Origin: Haemaphysalis longicornis
Taxonomy: Eukaryota > Arthropoda > Arachnida > Ixodida > Ixodidae
Assembly: GCA_013339765.2 (NCBI GenBank)
Contig: CM023449.1
Location: forward strand, 22,328,388-22,392,387
Length of the DNA stretch: 64,000 nt
Reading direction: 5' to 3'
Below, one piece after another: positions 63,322-64,000 of this stretch. Position 1 is the stretch's first letter, and every line of letters starts with the position of its first letter. The position numbers and the translations under genes were made by a program. The notes beneath the pieces are model-generated. The model did not search any database, was not told where the DNA came from, and was given only the letters and a program-made list of their open reading frames with translations.

Positions 63322-64000
63322 AAAAACGACATGCTGTTCCCTGGCTGCCCACGCCTTCTCCTCGCCCACGCATTCCGATGCCTCCTCGCGTTTCTCGAGG
63401 AGACTGGCCTGGCCTCTCGCTTGTAGTGCGCTCCCCCCCCCTTTCCTCCCCCCACGGGACCCCGAGCTGCAGCGGACATCCCCCGCTGTCTCTTTTTTCC
63501 CTCTTCCACCGTCACCTTTCGTTTCTTTTCTCAAGGCGTGCGCTGTAATCATCTCGACAGCACGCCCGCCCTCATGAACTGCAGCGGATGCCCCCCCCCC
63601 CCCCCGCAACTATTTTTATTCTTTTATCGTCATTTTTGTGTGTTCTTTATTTTTTGGTGCTCGCGCTGAGTGGACATAGCGACAGTCACCAAGACGCCTC
63701 CACAACAGCAACATCAACTCTAGGCTTCAAGCCTCCCCGCCTGCCGTCCCTGCCACGCTCGCAAACCACCTGCGCCCTGCACGCTCGCAAGCCATCTGCG
63801 CCCCCTCCAGCCTTGGCCGAGGTGCTCCGATAAGCCATCCCCCCCCCCCCTTCCCCCTCCTCAGACACTTTAACCACAGCCGCCGCTGTTTCTTCCACCG
63901 CCGCATAGGCACCTCTTTATACACGGCGCTCCCCTTTCGCGTGCATACCCGCAAAGGTTGCCGCCTTGCGATTCGGCCACTTGCACACTGATTAAAACGC
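63322..64000. other. window end, pyrimidine-rich, no certain gene
   Basis: A plus-strand frame at 63588-63833 (82 codons) has a hydrophobic stretch FILLSSFLCVLYFLVLALSG followed by a Ser/Thr/Pro-rich tail, so it could be the N-terminus of a secreted or type II membrane protein. It resembles no family clearly and lies between poly-C runs. Confidence in a gene is low. Confidence 0.25.

Overview
The window looks like nuclear DNA of a hard (ixodid, probably metastriate) tick. The evidence is an M13/neprilysin-like paralogue family, GILT-like genes with mucin-like N-termini, and the tRNA-derived SINE whose head reads CCGCGGTGGCTCAGTGGC and whose tail is (AATC)n. There is also a dense load of non-LTR retrotransposon 3' ends, TTAA- and TA-flanked MITEs, and Ty3/Gypsy DNA. 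The species was not determined. Only a few per cent of the window is plausibly host protein coding, and only one host gene, an M13-like gene, reads open from start to stop.

Layout. 0.8-2.1 kb: a frameshifted GILT-like gene copy. 2-14 kb: intergenic DNA with a (TACA)n microsatellite, LINE fragments, SINEs, a three-copy dispersed repeat and a possible LTR. 14-18 kb: non-coding DNA with a duplicated 280 bp block. 18.3-19.5 kb: a second GILT-like copy, also frameshifted. 19.6-27.2 kb: a direct repeat with a TA-flanked MITE between its copies, LINE 3' ends, a mariner/pogo-type element and a 1.17 kb TTAA-flanked MITE. 27.7-34.6 kb: LINE C-terminal ends interleaved with SINEs, several with clear target-site duplications. 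34.9-43.9 kb and 47.4-63.1 kb: two direct copies (A and B) of one segmental duplication, each starting with an M13-like gene. Copy A's gene is a pseudogene. Copy B's is an open frame of about 703 codons that lacks the HExxH zinc site.

The two copies act as empty-site controls for each other. Copy A carries a LINE (38.8-40.3 kb), a solo LTR (42.5-43.5 kb) and a hairpin-ended retroposon (38.2-38.75 kb) that B lacks. Copy B carries a 10.1 kb Ty3/Gypsy insertion (50,104-60,216) that A lacks. That insertion has 276 bp LTRs and a CCTAG target duplication, but its inside is scrambled: gag-protease forward, three truncated inverted LTRs, a forward LTR, a nearly complete inverted gag-pol, then forward RNase H-integrase. 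Two junctions lie at or next to an LTR U5 end, which is what self-integration or a rearranged cDNA would leave.

A second candidate novelty is a family of short retroposon-like repeats ending in a 15-17 nt hairpin (ARRTGC-NNN-GCAYYT) followed by A residues. The two variable stem positions change in a compensatory way in every intact copy, and one copy has an empty site in the paralogous segment.

Limits: everything is read by eye. No similarity search, folding or alignment program was run. Many frameshifts are single-base and could be real decay or residual long-read assembly error.
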